DNA of 64,000 bases, taken from contig CAZOOV010000002.1 of NCBI GenBank assembly GCA_964581515.1, forward strand, positions 138,887 through 202,886, given 5' to 3'. The position numbers and the translations under genes were made by a program. This DNA comes from JACJVV01 sp964581515. GTDB lineage: Archaea > Nanobdellota > Nanobdellia > Woesearchaeales > JACJVV01. Numbering within the stretch: position 1 is the stretch's first letter; each line of letters starts with the position of its first letter. Positions 15,814-23,664 of the stretch are shown in pieces. Under the pieces are notes generated by a model. That model was not told the origin of the DNA. It saw only the letters and a program-made list of their open reading frames with translations, and did no database searches.

Positions 15814-18091
15814 AAATATCTTTGTAATTACTGCATTAATAATGATAATAGTCCTATGTAGCTTATGCTACGCTCCAATCTCAGAAGAAGAAGGAACTTT
15901 TGACGAAGAGAGCGGAGAATGCATCAATTGTAATATAGATGATATCTCTTCTGATTATTCTGGCTCAGTCAATTGTAACCCTCGTTGTACTACAACAAGT
16001 GGTGATACAATAACAGGACAGATTACAAATAGAGACCCATTGGCAATAACTGGAGGCAGCATGACACAAAGCGATGGGACACATGTGGCTGGTACTTTTG
16101 TTGCAGATGATTCTTCTGGAGAGACAAATATTCAAGTCTTGCAAGGAACTGCTACAATCAGCAGTACTAATAGTGATCCAATAACACTTTCTGGTCAGAA
16201 TGAAGTTACTATAGGAAGTGATGGCAGTATCAGTGGAACAAGCCAGACAGGCTCAATAATACAAACTTCTGAGCAGATTCCAATCAATAATGGACCTGTA
16301 AGCTGGACATATGAACCATTGCATATATCAAGAAGTTCCACTACATCAACAGGAACAGGAAGTGAGACAGGAGATGATGATGAGGATGATGATGACGATA
16401 ACGGAGACTCAGGAGATGGAACCACTAGTGACACAAGTGGTAATTTAGGAATGGATATAGGAGATGACTATGATCTTGATGATATTGATTTAAGCTTATC
16501 TTCAGGTATGACAATAAATGATGATGGAACAATCGATATCACAGAGGGCACAACATTAGAAATGAATGGACTTAGTCTTGGCGCTCTTGATGATATAAAT
16601 GCATATTCTACAGATGGAATAACAACAATACTTGGAGATCATTATGTTCTTGATAGTGATGGAAACCTTATAATTGCAAGTGGAGGAAACCCCTCTTACT
16701 CATCACATGGAACAGATGGATTGAGTACTAATGGAGTACTTGGCATAGGTCCAGGAAATCTTGATATCAATGGTGAAACTGAAATCTCATCTGACTTTCC
16801 AATGACATTATACACTACTGGAACAACACTTGATTCAGATGATCTATCAGAGATACAGATGTCAGGTATTGATTTAATGCAGTATGATATTATAGGTGAC
16901 CCCTTAAGAGGACTTGGTGATGTAGTTACAAGCTCTGCTGAAGTTACTGGTGATTTTCTGTATACAGGAGCATTGAGCGTCTATGACCTGCTTCAGAATG
17001 ATGAGAAAAGAGTTGGTAGATCAAATGGTTTTTCTGAAGATGGAACATCACATGATTATTATAATGCATTTCAAGTAGATAGTCTTCTTTCAGGAAGTGC
17101 TAATGGATATTTCCTACATCAAGAGGAAGGATGGTTTGTTAGAGCAGGTTATGAAGGAGGAGTAGGACTCATAAGCAGTGATGAAGGCACAACTTATAAT
17201 GTCAAAGAATCACTTACAACAGGCTATAGATTAACAGAAGATTGGTCAACAGAAGTAGGACTTTCACATAGTTATGCAAATCGTGGAGATGAAGGGTCAA
17301 GAACAGAATATACAGGTTATTTAGGATTAAATTATGAACTTGATCAAAGCGGTCAAGAGGATGATGGTATGAGTTTAAGTGATATCAATCTAAGAGGAAG
17401 ATATCAATATACATCAAGTCCTGGTGGAAATGAAGAGACAATAGGAGGTAGCGTAACCCTACGTTTTGATGAAGGAGGAGATGATGTAATAAATCCTGCT
17501 GCAGATCCAAGTAACACTCCTGAACAAAGATCAAAAGAAGATAGAAGTGCAGAATCAGAATCATCACTTAGTGTTACATTAGGATATTATGGGAATCTCA
17601 ATGCAGATACAGGTAATTTAATCAGCACATATCCGGAAGTAAATGTACAATATCAACAAGGCATTGTTAATGCAGAAGGTTCTATAAGATTAAGAGACAC
17701 CTCGCTTAGTACAGATGAGAATGCAGTTACAGGAAGAGGTATACAAGCAAGTGCAAGGACATATATTGATGTTGGAACATATGATTTACAAGATAGCGCA
17801 TGGACAAGTTGGACTCAATTAGAAGATGTTAATGTACAACCATTTGCAGGAATAAGTTATGATGACACTGGAAACAATGAAAATGATATAGGATATGAAA
17901 CAGGAGTAAGAGCAACATTTACATTGCCAGAATGGGAATGGTTAAGATTTATTGCAGGCAGTACTGCACCATTAGAATTAGGATATGCTGATAGTTATAC
18001 TAGCGATGATGATAGTGCTTTTGACCTTTATGAGATGGATGGATGGTTTGTAAGATTTGGTATCGCAGTACCTCTTGGTGGAAATAAATAA
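15803..18091 (+). CDS. Large secreted protein with a beta-barrel-like C-terminus
   Basis: This 762-residue protein has a signal peptide (MQSKNIFVITALIMIIVLCSL), a Ser/Thr/Gly-rich stalk with an Asp-rich stretch near residues 190-210, and a C-terminal half (about 420-762) of at least 12 alternating polar/hydrophobic strands with aromatic girdles, such as WFVRAGYEGGVGLI, YTGYLGLNYEL, INLRGRYQYT and GWFVRFGIAVPL. That pattern is typical of bacterial outer-membrane barrels. In an archaeon it could be a barrel in an unusual outer layer or a large extracellular beta fold. A GGGTGAT site four bases before the ATG at 15803 supports this start; a GTG at 15794 is the alternative. It overlaps the stop of the pilin-like gene. 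Confidence 0.6.
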   Translation: MQSKNIFVITALIMIIVLCSLCYAPISEEEGTFDEESGECINCNIDDISSDYSGSVNCNPRCTTTSGDTITGQITNRDPLAITGGSMTQSDGTHVAGTFVADDSSGETNIQVLQGTATISSTNSDPITLSGQNEVTIGSDGSISGTSQTGSIIQTSEQIPINNGPVSWTYEPLHISRSSTTSTGTGSETGDDDEDDDDDNGDSGDGTTSDTSGNLGMDIGDDYDLDDIDLSLSSGMTINDDGTIDITEGTTLEMNGLSLGALDDINAYSTDGITTILGDHYVLDSDGNLIIASGGNPSYSSHGTDGLSTNGVLGIGPGNLDINGETEISSDFPMTLYTTGTTLDSDDLSEIQMSGIDLMQYDIIGDPLRGLGDVVTSSAEVTGDFLYTGALSVYDLLQNDEKRVGRSNGFSEDGTSHDYYNAFQVDSLLSGSANGYFLHQEEGWFVRAGYEGGVGLISSDEGTTYNVKESLTTGYRLTEDWSTEVGLSHSYANRGDEGSRTEYTGYLGLNYELDQSGQEDDGMSLSDINLRGRYQYTSSPGGNEETIGGSVTLRFDEGGDDVINPAADPSNTPEQRSKEDRSAESESSLSVTLGYYGNLNADTGNLISTYPEVNVQYQQGIVNAEGSIRLRDTSLSTDENAVTGRGIQASARTYIDVGTYDLQDSAWTSWTQLEDVNVQPFAGISYDDTGNNENDIGYETGVRATFTLPEWEWLRFIAGSTAPLELGYADSYTSDDDSAFDLYEMDGWFVRFGIAVPLGGNK

Positions 18092-18189
18092 TTTAAATCA
18101 ATTTCTAAAAGATAAGAAAATTAATAAGAAGTATTAATAAAAGCATTAATAATAAAATAGTAATAAAAATTTAACCTTAATAATCAATC

Positions 18190-18876
18190 TTATTTATCCA
18201 CAGGAAAAAAACCAATACTGCCTTGAAAATATTTTGGATTTCCTGGTTTATAAGAACAGAAAAACATCCCGCTTTTATTTGCTTGAGCAAATGTTTTTTC
18301 TTCTAATTGTGAAACATTAACTGGAACCCATGCACTCATTGTGCTGTCTCTAACACTTCTGTGCTCTCCTTTTTTCTTATAATCTTGTTGAGAATCTCCA
18401 GTATCATACATCATAAGAATATGTCCACGATTGCTGTTTCCTTCTGTCATGACAATTGATGTATCATGTCCTGCTGCTTTAAGTAAAGACCAGTAAAGAA
18501 CAGTAAAGTCTTAGAAATATCATTCCTAGTTTATTAGGGTTTCTCTGGGAAACTGGATACCATGGATTAATTCAGGATCATATCTCTGCCCAGTATAATC
18601 TTTCATATCATGTTCGCTAAGTGCGTATTTTAGTCCAGCTGCCTGCAAAGCGTTATAGATACCTTCAGGAGTCTTGTCTTCAACTGTGCTTAGGAATTCA
18701 ACTACTGCTGGATCCTTTGGAGTTACATAATCAGTAATGCTTGAAAGATTCTTTCTAGAATACGTATGGTCTGCAACAGGCTTTGTTGCTAGTGGTGGAA
18801 GTGTTGTAGTACAACCTGAACCAAGAGCTAAAGCTGCAATAATTGATACTAATCCAGAAACTTTGCCCCCTATCAT
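18190..18876 (-). pseudogene. Transglutaminase-like lipoprotein gene broken by three in-frame stops
   Basis: Two open stretches (18526-18876 and 18190-18510) are in the same frame and together make one transglutaminase-like protein. The first has a lipoprotein signal ending GSGC and then KDPAVVEFLSTVEDKTPEGIYNAL and PRETLIN. The second starts DFTVLYWSLLKAAGHDTSIV and includes the His strand RGHILMMYD. Between them seven codons read TAG GAA TGA TAT TTC TAA GAC. In this family that spot holds the catalytic Cys in a G-Y/x-C-x-D-F setting. Replacing four T residues by other bases would restore it. The lesion therefore hits exactly the active site while the rest of the frame is intact. Confidence 0.7.
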
Positions 18877-18968
18877 AATATAGTTATTATGAAATTTGGT
18901 ATTTATATACTTTTCGGTTTTTTACCACTAAATAGTAGTTATTTTTTAAAGGAAACTATTTGGCAAAG

Positions 18969-18977
18969 TTTATAAAA
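18969..18977 (+). promoter_or_regulatory. TATA box of the lipoprotein gene
   Basis: TTTATAAAA is centred 26 bases before the ATG at 18999, which implies a leaderless transcript. Confidence 0.6.
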
Positions 18978-18998
18978 GACAGCTAAAGAAAGATTAAT

Positions 18999-19970
18999 AT
19001 GAGAAAGATATTATTGATATTATTATCATTAGCATTACTTCTATTATTATCAGGATGTGATCCAGAGTATGAATGCAGGGTCAGCAGAGATGATGATTGC
19101 AAAGTTGATTCAAATAGGATGGCATCACATTACTGCCAGATATATAATCCATTTTACAGTTTAGGAGATAAAGTCCCAGATTATTGCCTAGAGAAATGCG
19201 TTGAAAGAAGCGGACTGATAGATAAGATGGATGAAGGATGCGTTATAGTTGATCTTGCTTATTCTTCTTTTAACACAACAAAAGGCATGGGAAGCACGCC
19301 AATAATATATACAACATTGCTGAATATTGGTTATGAAGAAGTGGAAGAGGAAGAAGAGGAAGAAGAAGAGGAAGAAGAATTCAAAGGCATCAAGGAATGT
19401 GAGATGATTTCAGACTGTAATAAAATATGTAGAGGTTCTGTCGTAATCAAGCAGACATGCAATCCTGACATATACAAATGTGAAGATACATTTACAAAAG
19501 AAGATTGTAGCACTTTGTCATGGAGCTTCAAAGGTAAGGATTATCCTAAATTATGTTCAGAAGGTGAATGCATATCAGATATTGAACAGCTAAAAGAAGA
19601 TAGGGACACCCTAAGAGATGAGTACAATAATATCAGTGCAATAAAACAGGAATTGACAAACAAAGCATTGACATATGATGATTATTGCTTAAAAGGACTA
19701 GCAAATGCAATGTCATTATTATTTTCTGATGCATTGAAATATGGGACAGTAAGTGATTCCGTATTAACTTTTGTGATTACACCTATGAAAATATTATACA
19801 ATGAAGGTATGAAAGAATTCGAAAATACTGACTCTTCTATGAATATCACTGCATGGTACTGCAACATGAAAGAATATGCATATGATGAGATAGACAGAGC
19901 TAATGAAGAGAGTACTGAGTTAAAAGAAGAGATAAAAGAGTATGATGAGAAGATAAAAGAGTTAAAGTAA
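18999..19970 (+). CDS. Cys-rich lipoprotein with poly-Glu linker and coiled coil
   Basis: The 323-residue product has a lipoprotein signal with lipobox LLLSGC (Cys20). A first Cys-rich domain follows (CRVSRDDDCKVD to about residue 90), then a run of 12 or so Glu near residues 113-127. A second Cys-rich segment (CEMISDCNKICRGS to CSEGEC) comes next, and a coiled-coil ending of ELKEEIKEYDEKIKELK type. The poly-Glu comes from GAA/GAG repeats at about 19337-19378. No enzymatic motif is seen; it is a lipid-anchored surface protein of unknown role. Confidence 0.65.
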   Translation: MRKILLILLSLALLLLLSGCDPEYECRVSRDDDCKVDSNRMASHYCQIYNPFYSLGDKVPDYCLEKCVERSGLIDKMDEGCVIVDLAYSSFNTTKGMGSTPIIYTTLLNIGYEEVEEEEEEEEEEEEFKGIKECEMISDCNKICRGSVVIKQTCNPDIYKCEDTFTKEDCSTLSWSFKGKDYPKLCSEGECISDIEQLKEDRDTLRDEYNNISAIKQELTNKALTYDDYCLKGLANAMSLLFSDALKYGTVSDSVLTFVITPMKILYNEGMKEFENTDSSMNITAWYCNMKEYAYDEIDRANEESTELKEEIKEYDEKIKELK

Positions 19971-20013
19971 AGTTCTTTGTTTTATTTAAAATTATTAAGG
20001 AGTTATATATAAT

Positions 20014-20433
20014 ATGATAGAATTCAATCCTGATGGAAGCATAAAACTTCCTGGAAGTATTGCAGAAGAGAAAGATAAGAAAAACTATAGGATGAGGAGT
20101 ACAAGATGCGCAAGTGTTAGAAAAGAACTTGTGAGTAAATACCCACCTAAAACATGCAAGCTTCATGTAAAACTTTCTGAAAGAATAAATGATCCAAAAT
20201 GGATAGAACTTGCATTTGATAAATTCAGAACTAATGCAGAAACACCAGTAAAAGTTGTAAAGATAGATGATAAGGAATATGATATAGAGATAGGAAGCAA
20301 CTTTAGGAGATGTAGTGAATGTAATATGCTTGTTGGCAGACTTCGAGACATACTTGATGGAAATGTGATTGTTGACAAAGGAAGCTGTACATTCAAAGAA
20401 AGAGAATTCTGTTATGAAGATTATTTTGAGTGA
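20014..20433 (+). CDS. Unknown small protein with the MIEFNPDGS N-terminus
   Basis: The 139-residue protein starts MIEFNPDGSIKLPG, nearly the same 14 residues as the helicase at 23665, though the rest differs. A basic middle (STRCASVRKELVSKYPPKTC) and two Cys pairs (RRCSECNML and GSCTFKEREFC) suggest a zinc-binding nucleic-acid-related protein. No family is recognised. An AAGGAG Shine-Dalgarno-like site lies about 12 bases before the ATG. Confidence 0.6.
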   Translation: MIEFNPDGSIKLPGSIAEEKDKKNYRMRSTRCASVRKELVSKYPPKTCKLHVKLSERINDPKWIELAFDKFRTNAETPVKVVKIDDKEYDIEIGSNFRRCSECNMLVGRLRDILDGNVIVDKGSCTFKEREFCYEDYFE

Positions 20434-20530
20434 AGTAAAAACACTAAATAGGTTAGAATATAGGTTAAAAAAGGCTAAAATTGGGTGAAAAAAAGCTTTA
20501 TTTGCCTTATTTTGGTTAGAATACGTAACA

Positions 20531-20540
20531 CTTATAAATG
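20531..20540 (+). promoter_or_regulatory. TATA box of the DEAD-box helicase gene
   Basis: CTTATAAATG is the best TATA match in the 327-base gap. It would start transcription near 20560, leaving a 5' leader of about 200 bases that holds the foldable element at 20576-20678. Confidence 0.5.
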
Positions 20541-20575
20541 GATTGCTACCTAAGTAAATTAGGAAAAGAAATAAC

Positions 20576-20678
20576 AAAAATTTGTTCATTTAATCGTTTG
20601 AGATATCATGAACAACATTAAATTACTACCCTTCCAAACTTATTGGAATCAATGGGCTTACCGTAGGAACAAATTTTT
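20576..20678 (+). ncRNA. Three-way-junction RNA element in the helicase leader
   Basis: The closing stem is 12 perfect pairs (20576-20587 with 20667-20678, AAAAATTTGTTC/GAACAAATTTTT). Inside, stem 2 pairs 20588-20594 with 20617-20623 (ATTTAAT/ATTAAAT). After a single A, stem 3 pairs CTAC-CCC-TTCCAA (20625-20637) with TTGGAA, GGG and GTAG (20643-20666), with two one-sided bulges. All three stems meet with almost no unpaired bases. It matches no riboswitch class I know. It is probably a leader that controls the RNA helicase, for instance by cold-dependent folding; the function is inference. Confidence 0.55.
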
Positions 20679-20688
20679 GAGCTTGAAA

Positions 20689-20714
20689 ATCACTGGTGAT
20701 ATTCACAAGTGAAT
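20689..20714. repeat. Two adjacent short palindromes
   Basis: ATCACTGGTGAT (20689-20700) is followed directly by ATTCACAAGTGAAT (20701-20714). They may be small hairpins at the 3' end of the leader RNA or a protein-binding pair. They lie 47-72 bases before the helicase start. Confidence 0.45.
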
Positions 20715-20760
20715 CTTATAAACTAAGATAAACAAGTTCTTTTTCTGGAGAGAAATTAAA

Positions 20761-22251
20761 ATGGCATTTAGAAAACTAGGAATTGGAGAACCAATTCTCA
20801 AAGCAATTGAAGAAGCGAAGTTTGAAAAACCAAGCGAAATACAAGAAAAAGCAATACCACTTACTCTTGAAGGCAAGGATGTAATAGCTGGATCTGCAAC
20901 AGGTTCAGGAAAAACATTAGCATTTGGAGTAAGCATAATACAAAATTGTGTAAAAGGCAAGGGAATACAATCACTTGTACTAACACCAACTAGAGAACTT
21001 GCTGAACAGATTAGAAAAGAACTAAATAAGTTCTCAAAACATAATCCACTTAATATCATATCAATATATGGTGGAGTATCAATTAATCCACAGATTGACG
21101 CTTTACCTCATTCTGATGTAGTTATTGGTACACCAGGAAGGATACTAGATCATCTAGAAAGAAGGACACTTGATTTATCACAAGTTAATATCCTTGTACT
21201 AGATGAAGCAGACCGTATGCTTGATATGGGATTCATAGATGATGTTAAAAGAATAATTACACAATGCAAAAAGCAAAGACAAACTTTACTCTTTTCAGCA
21301 ACTATGGCACCTGAGATTACAGACATTGCACAAAGATTCATGAATGATCCTGCAGAAGTATCAGTTGAATCTTATGTAGACCCATCAAAACTTCATCAAG
21401 AATATTTTGGTGTATCTGATAATCAAAAATTCTCTTTACTGGTTCATCTATTGAAGGGAGAACATGCAGGACTTATAATGGTCTTTTGCAATACACAACA
21501 TAATACTGATTTTGTAGCAAGAAATCTACAGAAATTAGGTATTGATGCTACAGCTACTCACGGTGGATTTTCACAAGCCAAGAGAAACCAAGCACTTGAG
21601 AAGTTCAATGGACTAAAAGTATCTGTACTAGTATGCACAGATGTTGCTGCAAGAGGACTTGACATAAAAGGAGTCTCTCATGTATATAATTATGATATTC
21701 CAAAAGAGAGCAAGCAATATATCCATAGGATTGGAAGGACAGCAAGAGCTGGTGAAAAAGGAAAAGCAATCAATATATTGTCTCAAAGAGATCATGATAA
21801 CTTTTCAAGAATACTTAGAGACTTTGATGTAAACATAGAAAAAAGAGAAATACCAGATGACATTGAACGTGTACAGATTAAATGGAAGCCTGAAGGAAGA
21901 GGAAGAAGAGGAGGATTTGGTGGACAGAGAAGATCCAACAGCTCAGGAAGAAGAGGAGGATTTGGAGGAAGAAGATCAAACTCCGAAGGAAGAGGAAGAT
22001 CAGGTGGTTCAGGAAGCAGAGGAGGCTTCGGTGGACAAAGAAGATCTGGAAGTTCTGGAAGCAGAGAAGACTCTGGAAGCAGAGGGGGCTTTGGTGGACA
22101 AAGAAGATCTGGTGGTTCTGGAAGTAGAGGAGGCGCTGGAAGATCAAACTCTGGAAGCAGAGAAAGTTCTGGATCAGGTACATTCGGACCTAAAAAGTCA
22201 ACTGGAAACACTAGACGAGGCGGATTTGGTTCTGCTGGATCACGAAGATAA
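20761..22251 (+). CDS. DEAD-box RNA helicase with a long RGG-type tail
   Basis: This 496-residue protein is an ATP-dependent RNA helicase. Motifs in order: Q motif region (FEKPSEIQEKAIP), Walker A SATGSGKT, PTRELAEQ, TPGRILDH, LDEADRMLDMG, SATM, ARGLDIKGVSHV and HRIGRTARAG. The two RecA-like domains end near residue 365. The last 125 residues are almost only Gly, Arg, Ser and Phe, repeating GRRGGFGGQRRS- and SGSRGGFGG-type units, an RNA-binding disordered tail like that of eukaryotic and some bacterial DEAD-box proteins. It probably unwinds mRNA or ribosomal RNA structure at low temperature. The long structured leader upstream suggests control at RNA level. Confidence 0.95.
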   Translation: MAFRKLGIGEPILKAIEEAKFEKPSEIQEKAIPLTLEGKDVIAGSATGSGKTLAFGVSIIQNCVKGKGIQSLVLTPTRELAEQIRKELNKFSKHNPLNIISIYGGVSINPQIDALPHSDVVIGTPGRILDHLERRTLDLSQVNILVLDEADRMLDMGFIDDVKRIITQCKKQRQTLLFSATMAPEITDIAQRFMNDPAEVSVESYVDPSKLHQEYFGVSDNQKFSLLVHLLKGEHAGLIMVFCNTQHNTDFVARNLQKLGIDATATHGGFSQAKRNQALEKFNGLKVSVLVCTDVAARGLDIKGVSHVYNYDIPKESKQYIHRIGRTARAGEKGKAINILSQRDHDNFSRILRDFDVNIEKREIPDDIERVQIKWKPEGRGRRGGFGGQRRSNSSGRRGGFGGRRSNSEGRGRSGGSGSRGGFGGQRRSGSSGSREDSGSRGGFGGQRRSGGSGSRGGAGRSNSGSRESSGSGTFGPKKSTGNTRRGGFGSAGSRR

Positions 22252-22423
22252 ATATTAGATTAATAATCTAATTTATCTTAATTTTTTCTTTTTAATCTAT
22301 TCTTTTACATTTACTCTTATTTATTTTTTTTACATTTGTTTTTATTATTCTCTTATAATTTATTATTACTTATTAGGAGTTACAATAGAAAGACTTATAT
22401 TCTATTCTTAGTTCTTGAGTTCA

Positions 22424-23635
22424 ATGGCTAAACCTACATTTGACATAGAAGCAGTAATGAAAGAATTTTCTGATTCACAGATTGAATTATTTCTAAATAA
22501 TGTTGGAGCAATTGAAATAAACTATGGATGTTCAATCGGATGTGATTTTTGCGGTGTTGATGCAGTTAAAGGACTCAAAGAAGTTGCTTCATATGATTCT
22601 ATTGTTGGACTTGTCAACAGAATGAAAGGAATATCAATGGATCACATGCCACTTCAATACTGGAGATCAGATCCACTAGACTGGGAAGAGAATGAAAAAG
22701 ACTATTATGATATAAACAGCCTATTTAATGATGAATTTGGAAAATCACCTTTCATATCAACAGCAGTCCCAAAAGGAAAAGAAGGACTAGCTTTAGAACT
22801 GTTACTGAGAGGAGAGCTTGGAAGGATAAGCATATCACATATGAATTTTAAGAGATTGCAAAGATATTTCAATGAAAAATTCCCTGTGTTGACAACACAC
22901 AAATTCGAAGTAGATGATTCAAAAGATATGAGAAGAATCATGTTCACAGAGAAATATGAAGAACCTAAAGAGAATGCATGGGTAGATCTTGTTGAAGAGC
23001 TTGAAGCGCCACCGATAGTCAGAGGACATAGCACATTCACAAGAGATGGAAAAAAGGACCCTAAAAGATTCCAGAGAATAGGGAAGAAGAATATAGGAAA
23101 TCTTAGTGCAATCGGCATAGCATGCTTCCATGGAGGACTGCTTACAAAAGAAGGCATGTACAATGTAGAGATTGTACGACCATCTGAAGAACATCCAGAA
23201 GGAGCAGACTATGATAAACTAACTCCTGATCATTTTAAAGTATGGGACTATTGGAACCATCCATATCATAATATGGGATACATGGATAAGAAATGCCAGG
23301 AGGATATTGAAAAATACTCACCAAGACATGACATAGTGGCTCCTATTGACGCAGCTGATGTAACAAGACAGGATTTCACAAAAGCCATCCAAGGCACATT
23401 GTCATTGCATGGATTTTGGCTTTCAATGGTTGAAGCTCATGATTATAAGATGACTGTATGCAAATCACCTGCATTCTTCATGATAGATCAGCAGAGGATG
23501 ATGACCTTAAGTGCTCTGGAAGAGAAACATCCTAACTTGCCAACGGATGATGCATATGTACAAAGACTGCAATACACCCGTGATATCATGGATAAAGCTG
23601 ATAAGAAATTCAGACCTTGGCTGCATAAGGAATAA
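22424..23635 (+). CDS. Radical SAM superfamily protein
   Basis: The 403-residue protein has the radical SAM cluster motif CSIGCDFCGV near residue 35, with C-x3-C-x2-C spacing, preceded by a beta strand (AIEINYG). The rest of the barrel is divergent. Later motifs such as RGHSTFTRDGKK and MGYMDKKCQEDI are unfamiliar, so the reaction is unknown. Enzymes of this superfamily cleave S-adenosylmethionine to start radical chemistry. A TTG nine bases upstream is also in frame, but the ATG at 22424 is the more likely start. Confidence 0.75.
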   Translation: MAKPTFDIEAVMKEFSDSQIELFLNNVGAIEINYGCSIGCDFCGVDAVKGLKEVASYDSIVGLVNRMKGISMDHMPLQYWRSDPLDWEENEKDYYDINSLFNDEFGKSPFISTAVPKGKEGLALELLLRGELGRISISHMNFKRLQRYFNEKFPVLTTHKFEVDDSKDMRRIMFTEKYEEPKENAWVDLVEELEAPPIVRGHSTFTRDGKKDPKRFQRIGKKNIGNLSAIGIACFHGGLLTKEGMYNVEIVRPSEEHPEGADYDKLTPDHFKVWDYWNHPYHNMGYMDKKCQEDIEKYSPRHDIVAPIDAADVTRQDFTKAIQGTLSLHGFWLSMVEAHDYKMTVCKSPAFFMIDQQRMMTLSALEEKHPNLPTDDAYVQRLQYTRDIMDKADKKFRPWLHKE

Positions 23636-23664
23636 GAATCATTTCTGAAATATATTAAGTTTGT

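Noticed and set aside
18190..18876. Frameshift between the two halves of the transglutaminase-like gene
   Set aside because: The stop at 18526-18528 and the downstream ATG at 18450 are 78 bases apart, so both parts share one frame; the defect is stop codons, not a shift.
19331..19531. Antisense Ser-rich reading frame opposite the lipoprotein gene
   Set aside because: Poly-Ser is just the complement of the GAA/GAG repeat in the real gene.
20576..20678. Known riboswitch or box H/ACA guide RNA
   Set aside because: I could not match conserved cores, K-turns or ACA boxes; left as an unclassified structured leader.
21792..22258. Pro/Leu-rich and Glu-rich frames over the helicase tail
   Set aside because: They are shadow frames of the RGG-coding repeats; no start signals or family features.
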